A stretch of DNA of 64,000 nucleotides from Atherinomorus stipes (taxonomy: Eukaryota > Chordata > Actinopteri > Atheriniformes > Atherinidae): the NCBI GenBank assembly GCA_023101725.1, contig JALJCO010003968.1:930001-994000 (forward strand), written 5' to 3'. Within the stretch, counting starts at the first letter, position 1, and every line of letters begins with the position of its first letter. Positions 12,801 to 25,774 of this stretch are shown here, in pieces. The notes below the pieces were generated by a model. That model was not told the origin of the DNA. It was given only the letters and a program-made list of their open reading frames with translations, and made no database searches. Made by a program: the position numbers and the translations under genes.

Positions 12801-15800
12801 AGCTGCTAGTGAAATAAATTGAAGAACAAAGCAATAATAAATAAAAATTCTATGACAATCATAACATTGATTTTAAATTGTGGTTTAACAGACATGTTAA
12901 AAACAAACAAAAAAACCCAAAACAAAACAAATAAACAAGTATGAAGGGGCTCCTAAACTAAAATTTTGTTGAGCAACAATGAGGCAATCACTGCAATCAA
13001 GTGTGTTGTGTAACGTCCAATCAGACTTCTGCACCTATTGACAGGTACTTTTGTTCGCTGTTCAGGAGCAAGGCCCTAATGTGTCCGGGACAGTTTTGTT
13101 TGTTTGTTGTTGTTGTTTTAGAATAGCTTTTAAAACCACAATTCAAAATCAACATTTTATTTTTCTAAATTATAATTTGGTAGATTTTTTATTTATTATT
13201 ACTTTTTTAATTTTCTTGTTATGTCAATTTCTGTTGTACCTTTTTTAATGGGAGGGTATCTAAACTTTCAGGCGCAACTGTAAAAAAAAAAAAACTTACA
13301 ATTTTTGATAAATACTGATACAAAATTTGTTGTCAGTTTTGAAGAACCACAGTTTTATTTCTACTTTTGGTTTTGAAAAAGCAAAACGAATCAAAACATA
13401 GAACCTTTGCAAAAAACATGGCAGTTATATTTTTTTATGGGATTTTATTTTGATTTTCTATTACCACTGTGTGTCTCAAAGAGAAAATTTAGAAAACGTG
13501 GATATTTATGGAAAATTTTGTTTAAAAAAAAGAGAGAGGAAGAAGTCCATAATTTTCAAGCTAATGACAAGAGAAATCGTTCTAGAAAAAATGTACGGGT
13601 TTCTAGGCCGGCGCCAGGCAGGTGCAAGAGGGGGCACTGCCCCCCCAAACAAACACTGTGCCCCCTTAAATCAAATCTGACGAAAAGGCAAGCGATTCCT
13701 AAGTTCTTTTTCCCGCACCACTCCACATCACTCTGTGCGCCCCCCTGCGCGCACTGGGTGTTGGCTGCGGGAGGATCTGTTGTCTGCAGAGCTCTGCTCA
13801 GCTGCTAGTTCTGCTGGTTCGGCACTGAGGATCATCAGTTGCATCCTCTTACCAAACGTGGAAACACCGCGGAGCTGCGCTGCACTTTCCATCAGTCAGA
13901 AGCTTTCAGAGCATAATGTTTCTGTCACGACTGGATTTTCCAGTTTGCTTGATCATGCGAGCGTTTAAGATGAATAATAATCAAGCAAAGGGCTACAGGC
14001 TTGCGCAGCTACGTGGCGGAGTGATATCAGCCAAAAAATAGTCCAAATTTAAATCAAGGCCTGACATAGGGCCGGAAAGTTTTAAAATTCTTGAAATAAT
14101 CTAACAAAACACATGCATACTTTTCTAGATTAAAAACCTTTGTAGAGCGGTGCCCCCATACAGCAGCAGAACTAGTTTTTCTCCGGTATGTTACCGGCCG
14201 TTTCTCAGAGCAGGAGGCTCGGTGACAGGAGAGACACTGTTGCATCAGAGCTACAGACGGTGAATGTTTCACACAACTTCATCTCCAAAAACCTGAACTA
14301 TCCCTTTAAGGAGCTGCAGCAGTTTGACATATGCTTCCTTCATGTGGTATCATATTTATGGTAAATAGCAAAGTCTGACATGAAAATTGCACTTAAACAC
14401 CCATTTATGACCGAATTTCCTCTAGGAAGCTGGAAAAATTTTATGATACCTGAGTTGTCGAGATGAAGTAAACTTTGACCTTTCAACATGGTGGAGAGCA
14501 ACAAAAGTATCCTGAATAGGATGCATTACATTATGTTTTAAGTTCTCTGCTACTGCTATTTGGTTAGTTTGTAGTCTGCATAATTATGTAACATACAGAA
14601 CTTTAATCCCATCACCATTTAGACTTAGTTTTGTGTCTAAAAATATGGTTGTTTGGTTTACCTCCTCAGAGCAGATGCTAGCTAGCAGCTAGCTGGCTAG
14701 TCAATCGAAGATAACCTCCAGTGATTCACCTCATTACGACAACAAATCACTTGAACACAACGCACTGGTAATTTTCACTTAACAAGTAGAAGGGATAATC
14801 TTTCCCATGCCACATGACGGCAGCAATAGGGTCAAGCATGACAGAGGAGAGGCATTCATTCCCTGGGTTAGCTTGCGGCTAACTGGCTAACAACCTAGCT
14901 TGCAGATAGCCACGGCAAATAATTAGCCTTTAAAAAAATGAGACGACAACAACTTACATGGTTCCAGTTGAGTTTTAAATAGTTCCCTGTTTATGAAAAT
15001 GAGAATGGAGGGAATTATGCATCTTTGGAAGCTGGAGGAGATCTGATGACCGAAGATGTCCTGTTATAACCGAGCAGCAGCTGTCTGTCCATACAGAAGC
15101 TGTATGACCAATCTGATGAAGCAACAATGGTTGAAAAGGAATATTCCAGAGGACATGATTACACTTCCATGTGTTAGAAGTCTCAACAGCTGCTCCAGTA
15201 AACAGTTGCTGTAGACAGGAGAGACGTGCAGAGGGCTACTGCTACCTACTGCTAGCCGTAAGTCCAACCTGCCAATTTATCCTCTTCAAAATAAAATTCT
15301 GGAAACTTAAATAAACTAATGCTGTACTTACAAGCTTTTAAACATTAACTGGCGATACAATTTGAAGGCTGAGTTATTACTGTTTGTCTGTAATAATGGA
15401 AAAGGCACTTAAAAACTGCTATGAAGCATTTGACTTCAATGTTAAATGAGCTGAGGACGTTCTCTGGCAGACGTCACGTCCGGTCTCGGCACAGTCTAGT
15501 CAGATGTGCTGAAATGCAGCGATGTTTTCTAATAACTCATCTATAGCTGTGCCTGTTTTTATTACCTAAATCATCATTAAGAAGGTTTTCATCTTTAAAA
15601 CATGGCAAAAAATGTCAAAACGTGTCATCAGCACCTTAAGTTAAGATGTCATACACCTGGAGCTACTCCCATAACCATTGCAGGTCACAGCTAGCTCGGA
15701 CGTTTGAAGCTCAACTATCTTTTTTAGAGGTGTTAACTGCTAGATCAGTGATTTTCCTTTCCTATGTTAGAAAAAAATCCCATTGTTATTTTCTTTTTTC

Positions 15801-18800
15801 CTCAATTTTATTTTATAGAATATTGGATGCAAGTTTCACCCTTTCTGTAGTAATAATTCAGTGAAATCCTAGTTTTTACTCCTCAGATGACATGCATGTG
15901 TGCCCTTTTTTCATGAATCATTTGTGCTTGGGGACCATAATGCATCACATCAACATATCCTCTCAGCACTTCCTCAGCACTTCGAATTTAGTTTTGCCTC
16001 ACAAAGTGCATTTTAAGCAGCAAATACTGACTTTCCATCAGTTTTATATTCAAGCACACTGACATTGCTTGATTTCATTTTGCCTCTCTATCAGTCTTTG
16101 TTTAACACGCTCACACACATGCACACACTTTTATCTTTCGCATTTAATCAAAGAGACAAAGCGAGTGCAGAATCATATTTGACAGTTTTGCATGTGATTA
16201 ATTAGTTTAATAATTGTCGCACTGAGGTAGACACATAGTATTGCTGTGATTAGTTTATGGAAACAAATTTATGCATTTTCTGATTGGGAAAATCATAAAA
16301 TTGAAATTCAAATTGGGTGACAGATTTATTAATCATTATAGAGATAGAGTGACTACGCACACTGTGCCAAGTCAAGAAAGAGGATTTTGTACCCCCAAAA
16401 ATCATGGTTGATTTGTCTTTATTTCCTACTATCATCCACACAAAGTGACCCCAGTTTGGTAAAATGATAAGTTGGGAATCACTGGGCCTTGAGGTTACAA
16501 ATTGCCTGAAGCAACACACCATCAACTAAGATGAATGCTCAGGTGGCAGTCATCTTGAATAACAGTTTGACTGGTGTACAGTGACAGCAGTTGCAAAGGG
16601 AATCCTATCCACCCAAAACCACATGCACCGTGCAATCAGGGGCGATGATAATGAAACTTTCAAAAATATAATGAAGGTTTACTTTTTGTTAAAAAAGTGA
16701 CTAAATTATTGCCGAAAGTCAGAGGCTACTGTCTATGGATTAGCAAATAAATATGATGAAATATTATAAAAAAAAATATTACAATTTTTAAATCTTTGCA
16801 GAAGTAAAGCTACAGAACATGATTTAGCCAATGACTACATTGGAGTAATATAAAATGTCAACACGGTTAATGTCATGAAATCATGAATTACTTAAATAAA
16901 ATGTCATATACACCTTCTACAGCTGAAGCAAATAGCATTTAATTTCTGATTTTGTGCTGTAATTTTCCACTTAACACACTGTGGTACATTGGCATTGGTT
17001 ATTTCATCATTATTTATATTTTTCCACCATTGAGGGACGGGAGGCTGCGAAAGAAGCTGATAAATTTGAGAGTCAAGGACTTAATTACCCTCTTTCTGAT
17101 GAGTTTGAAGGCAGCAATTTGCGGCTTTTCTGCATGAACTTATAAAAATGGATTGGATTTGTTCTCAGGACACCCAAAGTTGAATCCACTGAATCCATCA
17201 TTTATTCACTCTACAGTCATACACTGGTGGCGCTAAGCTACACTTAGAGCTACAGCAGTGGGGTAGACTGACATAAACGTGGCTACCAGTCCATGCCAAC
17301 AAACTCTCTGACCACAACCAAACACTCTTATTCATACACCAAGCAAGGTGGGTTAAGTGTTGGCAGAATGACTGGGATGAAGCACATTTCAAAATGGCGA
17401 TGCTCTTGGTTATTGGACGGTCCACTCTTGAGCCACAACTCCAAGTGAATATGTGAATGAAAATGTAAATGTAGCTACCTGAAGGTGTTAGTTTGGCATA
17501 TACTGTATCTGGGTATGATGCAGAAAATCTGTCATGCATTCTGTTTTTAATGTTATGCCTACTGGCTCAACATGCATACTTTAAATAATTGTTTGTCACA
17601 TGCAGCATTGATGGGAGGAAAAAAAGATTGCAATGATAAACCCCTTAAAGGTGCCCTATTGTGAAAAGTAGACTTTTATTAGCTTTTAACCATGTTAGTG
17701 GGTTATTTATTCATAAAAACTTCATTTAAGTTGTTATTTTTCTTCATTCTTGCATGCTGTATTTGAGCAGTCTGTATGAATCTATAGGAATTTTCAGTCC
17801 AAGCTCTAGCTCCTTTCAGATGTCAGCCTTAGAAATTCCTATGTAGACATCATTTCACCAATGATGAAGCCACAAATATGTGTGCACAGCATTGTAGAAA
17901 GACACCCACTTTGTTCAAGAGAGATTCCAAGAATCCTAACCTATCCACTCCAGTAAGTAAAACCATATAGTCAGCTCAATGCTAACCATTACCCTATGAC
18001 TTGTTAGCTAATTTACTTACTTGTCAGGGGTCTCTATGGTACCGCATGTACTTCAAACTCAATATCACACTCTGAGACAGCGCAACTCTATAACAGGGTG
18101 GTCAATTTTATTCAGGCAATCGGAGTTCCATCATCCATCAGTGTTTACAAATATCTATTCACATGAGTTACAAGGTCTGTGTTACATCAAAATCTGTTAC
18201 CCTTTAGAATGTGTGACTGTTCTGGAGAGAGATCATGAAATGGGCGTACAAACATCATGATTGGTCGAGAGCTTCAGTGATTAAGTGCAGTCAGCCGTTG
18301 TACTTCCATGTTGGAAATTAGACTCATAAAAAACCTAATATTTAACACTAAATTAGTTTCTATAGTGGCAAAGGGGAGCATATTTAGCCTATATGAGCCT
18401 GTTGGGGGCTTTTGGAACTAGGGCTGGGCGATATGGCAAAAATAAAATAGCATGATTTTTTTATTATATTATTGCGTTTTCGATTTTATCACAATTTTTT
18501 TTTAAAAACATGACCAACACATTTTCAATAACATGCAAAGAAGAGATGCATTATATAAATGAGCAGCTTTATTTAAATTAGAGATAATCAAAGCAGTGCT
18601 AACATACTTATATTATAAACTCTCACTTATTACTCATCTTATAAAAATGCAATGAAACTCCTGAGTAAAACAATTACAAATCAGTAAAGTTTTTCAAGTA
18701 ACTACAGGCAAAATAAATCAAAATTCTAACTGTATCTTAGTGCAGTTTTATTACTTTTAAATCTTGAATGGTCTAATGAAGTAAAAGAAAACAGAAAGCA

Positions 18801-21800
18801 CACATAAACTAACTTCAGTTTAAAAAATATGACATGAAACAATAGAATGATATAATCTAAAGTCTTTAGAAACAGAAACTATCATAAAACTGCAAATATT
18901 GTGCAAGTCAAGATGTAATCTGTGCAACCTATAATAAATCAATAAACAATCTTCATAATAGGAGGTAAATACAGCTTTAACTAGTGCAAATGTATTTTGC
19001 AAAACTTGTCCAGCAATGCTGATGAAATAGGTACACAAATTTGCCTCTTAAAAAGTAACAGAGGTAACAAAGTAATGTAAATGCACAAAGATATACAAAC
19101 TACTGCTGCTACAAGAAGACAATAGAGGTAGACTCAGAGTATACTGCAAGCAGTTCGAACACTTCAGTAACCATGTAAGCAAAGTTATTATAGTTACATT
19201 CAAAGAAAACTAAAATAAGATCGTCACAGGTTTTTGGCCAGAAAGATGAGTTTGTCCACTTTGTGTGGTTTAAGGGCTGCCCTTTGGCATGTGACAATAT
19301 TGCCCCCAGTGCTAAACACTCGCTTTGAGGGAGAACTTGTTGCAGGGATGCAAAGATATTTCAGAGCAAGTTGACTCAATTTTGGAAAATTGACCTCATG
19401 AGCCTTCCACCATGCAAGTGGATCCATTTCACCATCCACATTTGGTGTGGACAAGTAGGACTGCAATTCCTTTTCAATCAGCTCTCTCAGTGTTGGCTCT
19501 TCCTCAGCTTCAGCTGATGTTGAGGGAACTGCTGCAGTCTTCAGAAAGCTGGCCAAAGACTTTCTTGCTTTCTTTGCTGGCTGTGTTTCTGGTGCTTGGC
19601 TTTGTGATGTGGAGGTACTGGTAGATGGCACTGGGCGCTCTGATTCAGGAGTCAGCAGAGACTCCAGCTCAGTCACAGCTCTGCTCAGTCTTTGCTCTTT
19701 CTCTGTGGTGTTAATCTACTGGGTTTTAAATCTGGGGTCAACAAGTGATGCCATGTCCAACAGAGCATCAGTGGCAGGATCCTGGTACCTTTCTGTGAGG
19801 TACTTATCAATGGTTGTTTTTATTTGTGCTGTCAATTCTGATTCTTCGTCCTCTGGTTTCAGAAGATTGTTGTGTAGTAGATGCAGGACAGGCTTCACAT
19901 ATGAGACACTCACATAATCCTCCCCAGAAAGTGCCTCAGTGAAGTCTTCGAGTGGTCCGAGGGCTTTTTTTTATTGAGTCCATGACATCGAGGTCTTTCC
20001 AGGTGGGAGCCACATGTTTGGTTTTTTTGTCTGACTTGAGGACTTGAGAGATGGCCTTTTCCTGTTCAAGTATTCTCTCGATCATCGCCAGTCTGGAACC
20101 CCATCGAGTTGGTGATTCTGTTTTCAGCTTCAGCTGGGGTAGATTCATGCTTGCTTGGGCTTCCATGAGGGCTCATTTCTTTTTCCAGCTAAAGGAAAAC
20201 GTGGTGACCATATTCTTGCAAACTGAAGTTACTCTTTCAGTCCGTGGATCTTTGGAGCCATTTTCTGAAACAAATTATTAAAAAAAGAAATAAAATTAAA
20301 GCAGTTCAGGCAACTTCAGGCTTTTATAACTACTTTTATAACACTAATGTTAGACATGTGTGTACAGATGTACACTTTACTAATAAATAAAATAACGGAT
20401 TTAAATTCATCATAATTTATTAATCATCAACTCACCAATTGCAAGATGTAATCTGTTGCCAAAGCACTGCAGTCGTGTCCAGCCATTCAGATCCAGGGCT
20501 TTCACCATGTTTGATCCACTGTCTGTTGTCATTGAGGTCATTTTTTTCTTCTTTTAGGTCCCACATTTCAAGACACTCTCTCAGTCCCGCTGCGATATGC
20601 TCGCCAGTGTGGTTCTCAGGAAAATAAGTTTTCTGCAGCGTTGCATTACATAGCTCCCAGTTGCTGATGTAGTGTATGGTTAAGCTCAAATACAGCTCTG
20701 ACGGGACCAGGAGTCGCTTGTGGTGGCAAAGAACTGCATATTTTTAATATTTTGTGCAACTTTCTCTCTGCATTCAGCGTACATACGTGGAATAGCGGTA
20801 TTTGAAAAATACTTGCGGCTGGGCAACTCGTAGCATGGATCCAAAACTTTAACATTTTATTAAATCCCACTCCTTCTACGGTTCATAGAGGACATAAATC
20901 TTTCACCAAGTGAAACGTCACCACCTCTGTCATGCTGTTCCACCGTTTACTGCCTTTGTCGTAAGGAGTAAATTTTGTAAACAAATCTGTTAACGTTTGC
21001 TGCTTGGGAGAAGGACCAGCCGCCGTTGCTGAGGCCGAAGTCGGCTTTTAAGCTTTAGCCGCCTGGCTCTCGTTGTACTGTTTAGGATGCCTTCGTTTCA
21101 GATGATTAAACAGGTTCGTTGTGTTGCCATCACTTGCCTTGACGCTCTCCTTGCAGACTTTGCATATAATGTTTTTTTATTCTTTATCGTCAGGAGTGAA
21201 GCCAAACCAGTTCCATATAATGGACGAAGCGTTTCTTTTCGGAACGAAATCCTCGCTTTCAGCTGCCGCCATGCCTCCCGCTTGTTGTAGCTACCTTGGC
21301 TTACACACATGAAGGGGGGGGTAGTGGTGGAGAGGGGTGCGCTATAACTGTCCGTCAAACTAACACACGAACGTCAAACACTCCATCTGTGTGCTCAAAA
21401 GATCATCAGTCCTTGCGGATAGAACATGCATAGAATGGAGATATTCCGACCTGTTACATGATCATGATCAGCCGGATTATTGATTATATTCTAGCTGTGG
21501 ATGTTTTTTTTTGGTTGCATGTAAACTGGTCAATGGCAGAAATATAGCAGCACTGCAGTGCTGTGGATCATGATAAAACGATCTCTCAAAAATGACAGAT
21601 CGTCAGAGGTGTAGATCGTAAGACAGTCTTAAATTATCATATCGCCCACCCCTATTTGGAACGTGTGAAAAGGATGATACAGCACCTTTAACTTACTGTA
21701 CATACAGTGGCTTAAATGTTTTTCAGCAGGAATTCTTCTCATCTTTTAAACCAGGACAAAATCATATTGCTAGTTGTGCTTTTGATATGATCAGCTGTTT

Positions 21801-24800
21801 CAGTCAGTCATATAACTGAAACTGAAATAAAACCAAAATGTGTCATTACACTGTATTGCCAAAAGTATTCCCTCACCTGCCTTGACTCACATATGAGCTC
21901 AAGTGACATCCCATTCCTAATCCATAGGGTTCAACATTGATTGGTCCACCCCTTGCTGCTAGAACAGTTTCAACTCTTCTGTGAAGGCTGTCCACAAAGT
22001 TTATGAGTGTGTTTATGAGAATTTTTGACCATTCTTCCAGAAGCGCATTTTTAAGGTCACACATTAATGTTGGACGAGAATGCCTGGCTCTCAGTCTCCC
22101 CTCTAATTCATCCCAAAGGTGTTTGATCGGGTTGAGGTCAGGACTCTGTGCAGGCCAGTCAAGTTCATCCACACCAGACGTTGCAACCCATGTCTTTATG
22201 GACCTGCTTTGTGCACTGGTGTACAGTCATGTTGGAAGAGGAAGGGGCCAGCTCCAAACTGTTCCCACAAAGTTAGGAGCATGGAATTGTCCAAAATGTC
22301 TTGGTGTGCTGAAGCATTCAGAGTTCCTTTCACTGGAACTAAGGGGCCAAGCCCAGCTCTTGAAAATCAACCCCACACCATAATTCCCCCTCCACCAAAC
22401 TTTACATTTGGCACAATACAGCCAGACAAGTACCGTTGTCCTGGCAACCACCATGCTTTGCATTGCACTTGGTGATGTATGGCTTGGATGCAGCTGCTGA
22501 ACCATGGAAACCCATGAAGCTATCTGGGCACTGTTTTTGAGCTGATCTGAAGGCCACATGAAGTTTGGAGGTCTGTAGTGATTGACTCTGCAGAAGGTTG
22601 ATGACCTCTTCGTGCGCTTCAGCATCCGCTGACCCCGCTCCGTCAGTTTACGTGGCTACATTGCTGAGTTGCTTTTGTTCCCAAGTACTTCCATTTTCTT
22701 ATAATACAGCTGACAGTTGACTGTGGAATATGTAGGAGTAAAGAAATTTCATGACTGGATTTGTTGCACAGGTGGCATCACAGTTCCATGCTGGAATTCA
22801 GTGAACTCCTGAGAGCGACCCATTCTTTCACAATTGTTTTTAAAAACAGTCTGTATACCTAGGTGCTTCATTTTATACACCTGTGGCCATGGAAGTGGTT
22901 GAAACAACTGATTTCCATAATTTGAATGGGTGAACAAATACTTTTGGCAATATAGTGTAGTGTATGATCAAAGACAGCATCACTAGATTAGGATTAGGTG
23001 GGAAAGAAAACACCATTCTAAATAGGAACTTCATGTTGTGGCTGGCAATTTGTTTGGTTGTGAGTCTTTTTGTGAAAATCAAAAAGTTCCAATATCGGGC
23101 CCCCCTCCTCCCTTCTGGATGGGATGGTGTGAGATTGGATGAGCTGGAGAATCCATGGTCAACTGCTGCTATCTAATGAAAACACAGTGTGTGTGGGTGT
23201 GTGCATCTGAGTGTGCCTGTGGTGGGGATAATTAATTACGTTTGCCACAAAAGATTCAGTGGTTGTATGAGCTCATAATTCATATACTTTGGGAATATAT
23301 AAAGACCCAGGGTTCCTATGGGACATGTTATTGCTTCTATGAATAACCTCATAGTGATTTTTAGAAATACTATCAGCATTTTCATTTAGTTTTGTTTCTA
23401 AGTTTTCTAGCACAATATACTGCATTGATCTTTTTTTAATATCCTTGTTTATTTCAGTCTTCATGTGTACTGTACAGTACTGTATGTGTGACCTTATACT
23501 CAATACTCACCTTCAGTAATGTATTTGGTTATTCCTCCACTGCATTCCATTGGTTATTCCTCCAAACAAGTCTGTTTCAGACGTGGAAATGTTCTGTTCA
23601 GAAAGTGAAGATGGTCCACTGAAGCTGTTGTTACAGGACACCCACTCAATTAAATGAATATGTCTGAAAAGTGGCCTTAAAAATGTAATTTTTTTTACAG
23701 CAAAGTCAAAAGCCAAATAACAAATTGCTTTGAATGTCACACACTGACAAAATCCTGATCAAAGAAGATTTTTTTTTTATATTACAGTAACATGTTATCA
23801 AATGAAGACAATGCAATCATCAAAGCCAATATTGATGCAGTGCAGCAGAAAAAGCTGGCTTAACTCTATAGGCAAGGCAAATTCATTTACGTAGCACATT
23901 TTATGTACAAGAATATATAAAGTGCTTTACAGAAAACATTAAAAGCATTACAGCAGGATGCAGAAGAAGCATTAAAAAGTACATTAAAAACAAACTTTGA
24001 AAATAAAGAAATTAAATAAAGATGTAAAAAACTTAAATAAAATAAGGTATAAAGCAAGAATGTTTTGATGAAAGACAGAAGCAAATAAAAGAAGTTTTTA
24101 ACCTTGTTTTAAAGCAGCACAGAGTTTCATTAGACCTGCAGTTTTCTGGGAGTTTGTTGCACATGTGAGCAGCATAAAAACTGAACAATGCCTCTCCATG
24201 TGTAGTTCACTCGGAACTAAACATGACCCTGATGACTTGACCCTGATGACCCGAGGAATCTGGATGGTTCAGAATGAAGATCCTGAATGTGTTTTGGCCT
24301 TAAACCATTCAGTGCTTTGTAAACTCACAACAGGATTATGAAATCAGTTCTTTGACAAGCAGGAAGCCAATGTAAAGATCTGAGGATATATCCAGTTATT
24401 TATACACTTTTTGGTCTAACTCAAACTTCAGTCAAAGTGACTGCCTATAAGTTAAGCTACAAAATATGGGACTACAGGATGACTTCAGTAAAATATCTGC
24501 ACCAGAGGTCGACCGATAGTGGATCTTTAAAGGCCGATATAATAACGATTGTTTGAAGCAGGAAAAAGCTGATAGCCGATTAATCAGCCGAAAACACACA
24601 CACACACACACACACACCACCCCCCATGCAAAAAAAGTCAACACCGTTGTATATATATATAGCTTATGGATAAATATATATTAATAGATTTTTTAGAAAT
24701 AAAAATATATAGCTACTAGAAAATCAAGAGGTCTTTCACATTTATGTGAGTGATGGCACTGTATGCCATAAAAAAATAGTGATCACAAAATAACTTGTTA

Positions 24801-25611
24801 AACAGGAGCATAGTGACAGAAGTTGAACTATGGTTTTCTCTTCCTCCCACAGTCAGGCTGTTACCACTAACCAGCTGTAGGGTATGTTTGGGTTTATGTC
24901 TATTTTATCCAATTTAAACAGTCCTTAATGATCTTTTTAAAAGAATAAATTCACAACAGGAATTAATTTATATTCAAAGTATAATTACATTTTTTCCAGC
25001 GCAGCAACAGCAAAGTTTCTATAAACTCAATAATATCTTGACACAAATCGAGGGGTGGCTGGTTTGTCTCAGCCAGCACTGAAGTTTACAAGAATTTGCC
25101 CAATTATAAGACTCATGACAAACTAAGATCACATCAATCAGACGTGTTTTCACCAAAATATCAGATGTTTAAAAGACCGCTGCAGCAGCGGCTGAAAAAC
25201 CCTCATAGACGTAATGTCGGTGGGGATCTCGTCGCGGTCGGCTGATTGTTCTACACTCAGTTTTAGAAGCAGTAAAATACATGAAAGGTGGTTCCAGGAC
25301 TGGTTTGTGTGGCGGAATCAAACCTGCCAGACCCGTACAGAGTGGACTAACAGAACTGCAGGACTAACTAGGCCTGGACTGGTCCAACGAAGAGTCAGGA
25401 GTGTGGAGGTGATTAAATATGACGCTGCAGCGTGGCCCTCACATGACAGATAACAGCCTTTAAAAATGAGAAGATGACAACTTACATGGTTCCAGCCGAG
25501 CTTTAAGTAGTCCTCGTTTATCAATCGTGCAGACTTGGCCTTTTATTCTGTTTGCTCCTGTTTATTCCTGTTTATTCCTAGTCCCTTTAATATTCAGACA
25601 GACAGACAGAC

Positions 25612-25678
<67 letters not shown>

Positions 25679-25682
25679 AGGA

Positions 25683-25774
<92 letters not shown>

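Larger units (their letters stand above)
17645..21691. mobile_element. TTAA-flanked element split by a hAT insertion
   Basis: The left end reads TTAA then AGGTGCCCTATTGTGAAAAG (17645). The right end, complemented, reads TTAA then AGGTGCTGTATCATCCTTTT (21691). The two halves (17645-18418 and 21663-21691) are separated by a complete hAT element with its own target duplication, so this element is older. Without the insert it would be about 0.8 kb and non-coding. Confidence 0.55.
22960..25594. other. intron 1: repeat fragments, no gene
   Basis: Holds unremarkable DNA to 23870, then the two repeat fragments listed at 23871 and 24507, and a run of AC dinucleotides at about 24595-24617. 25454-25521 is the second copy of a dispersed repeat. 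No open frame resembles a protein family. Confidence 0.45.
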
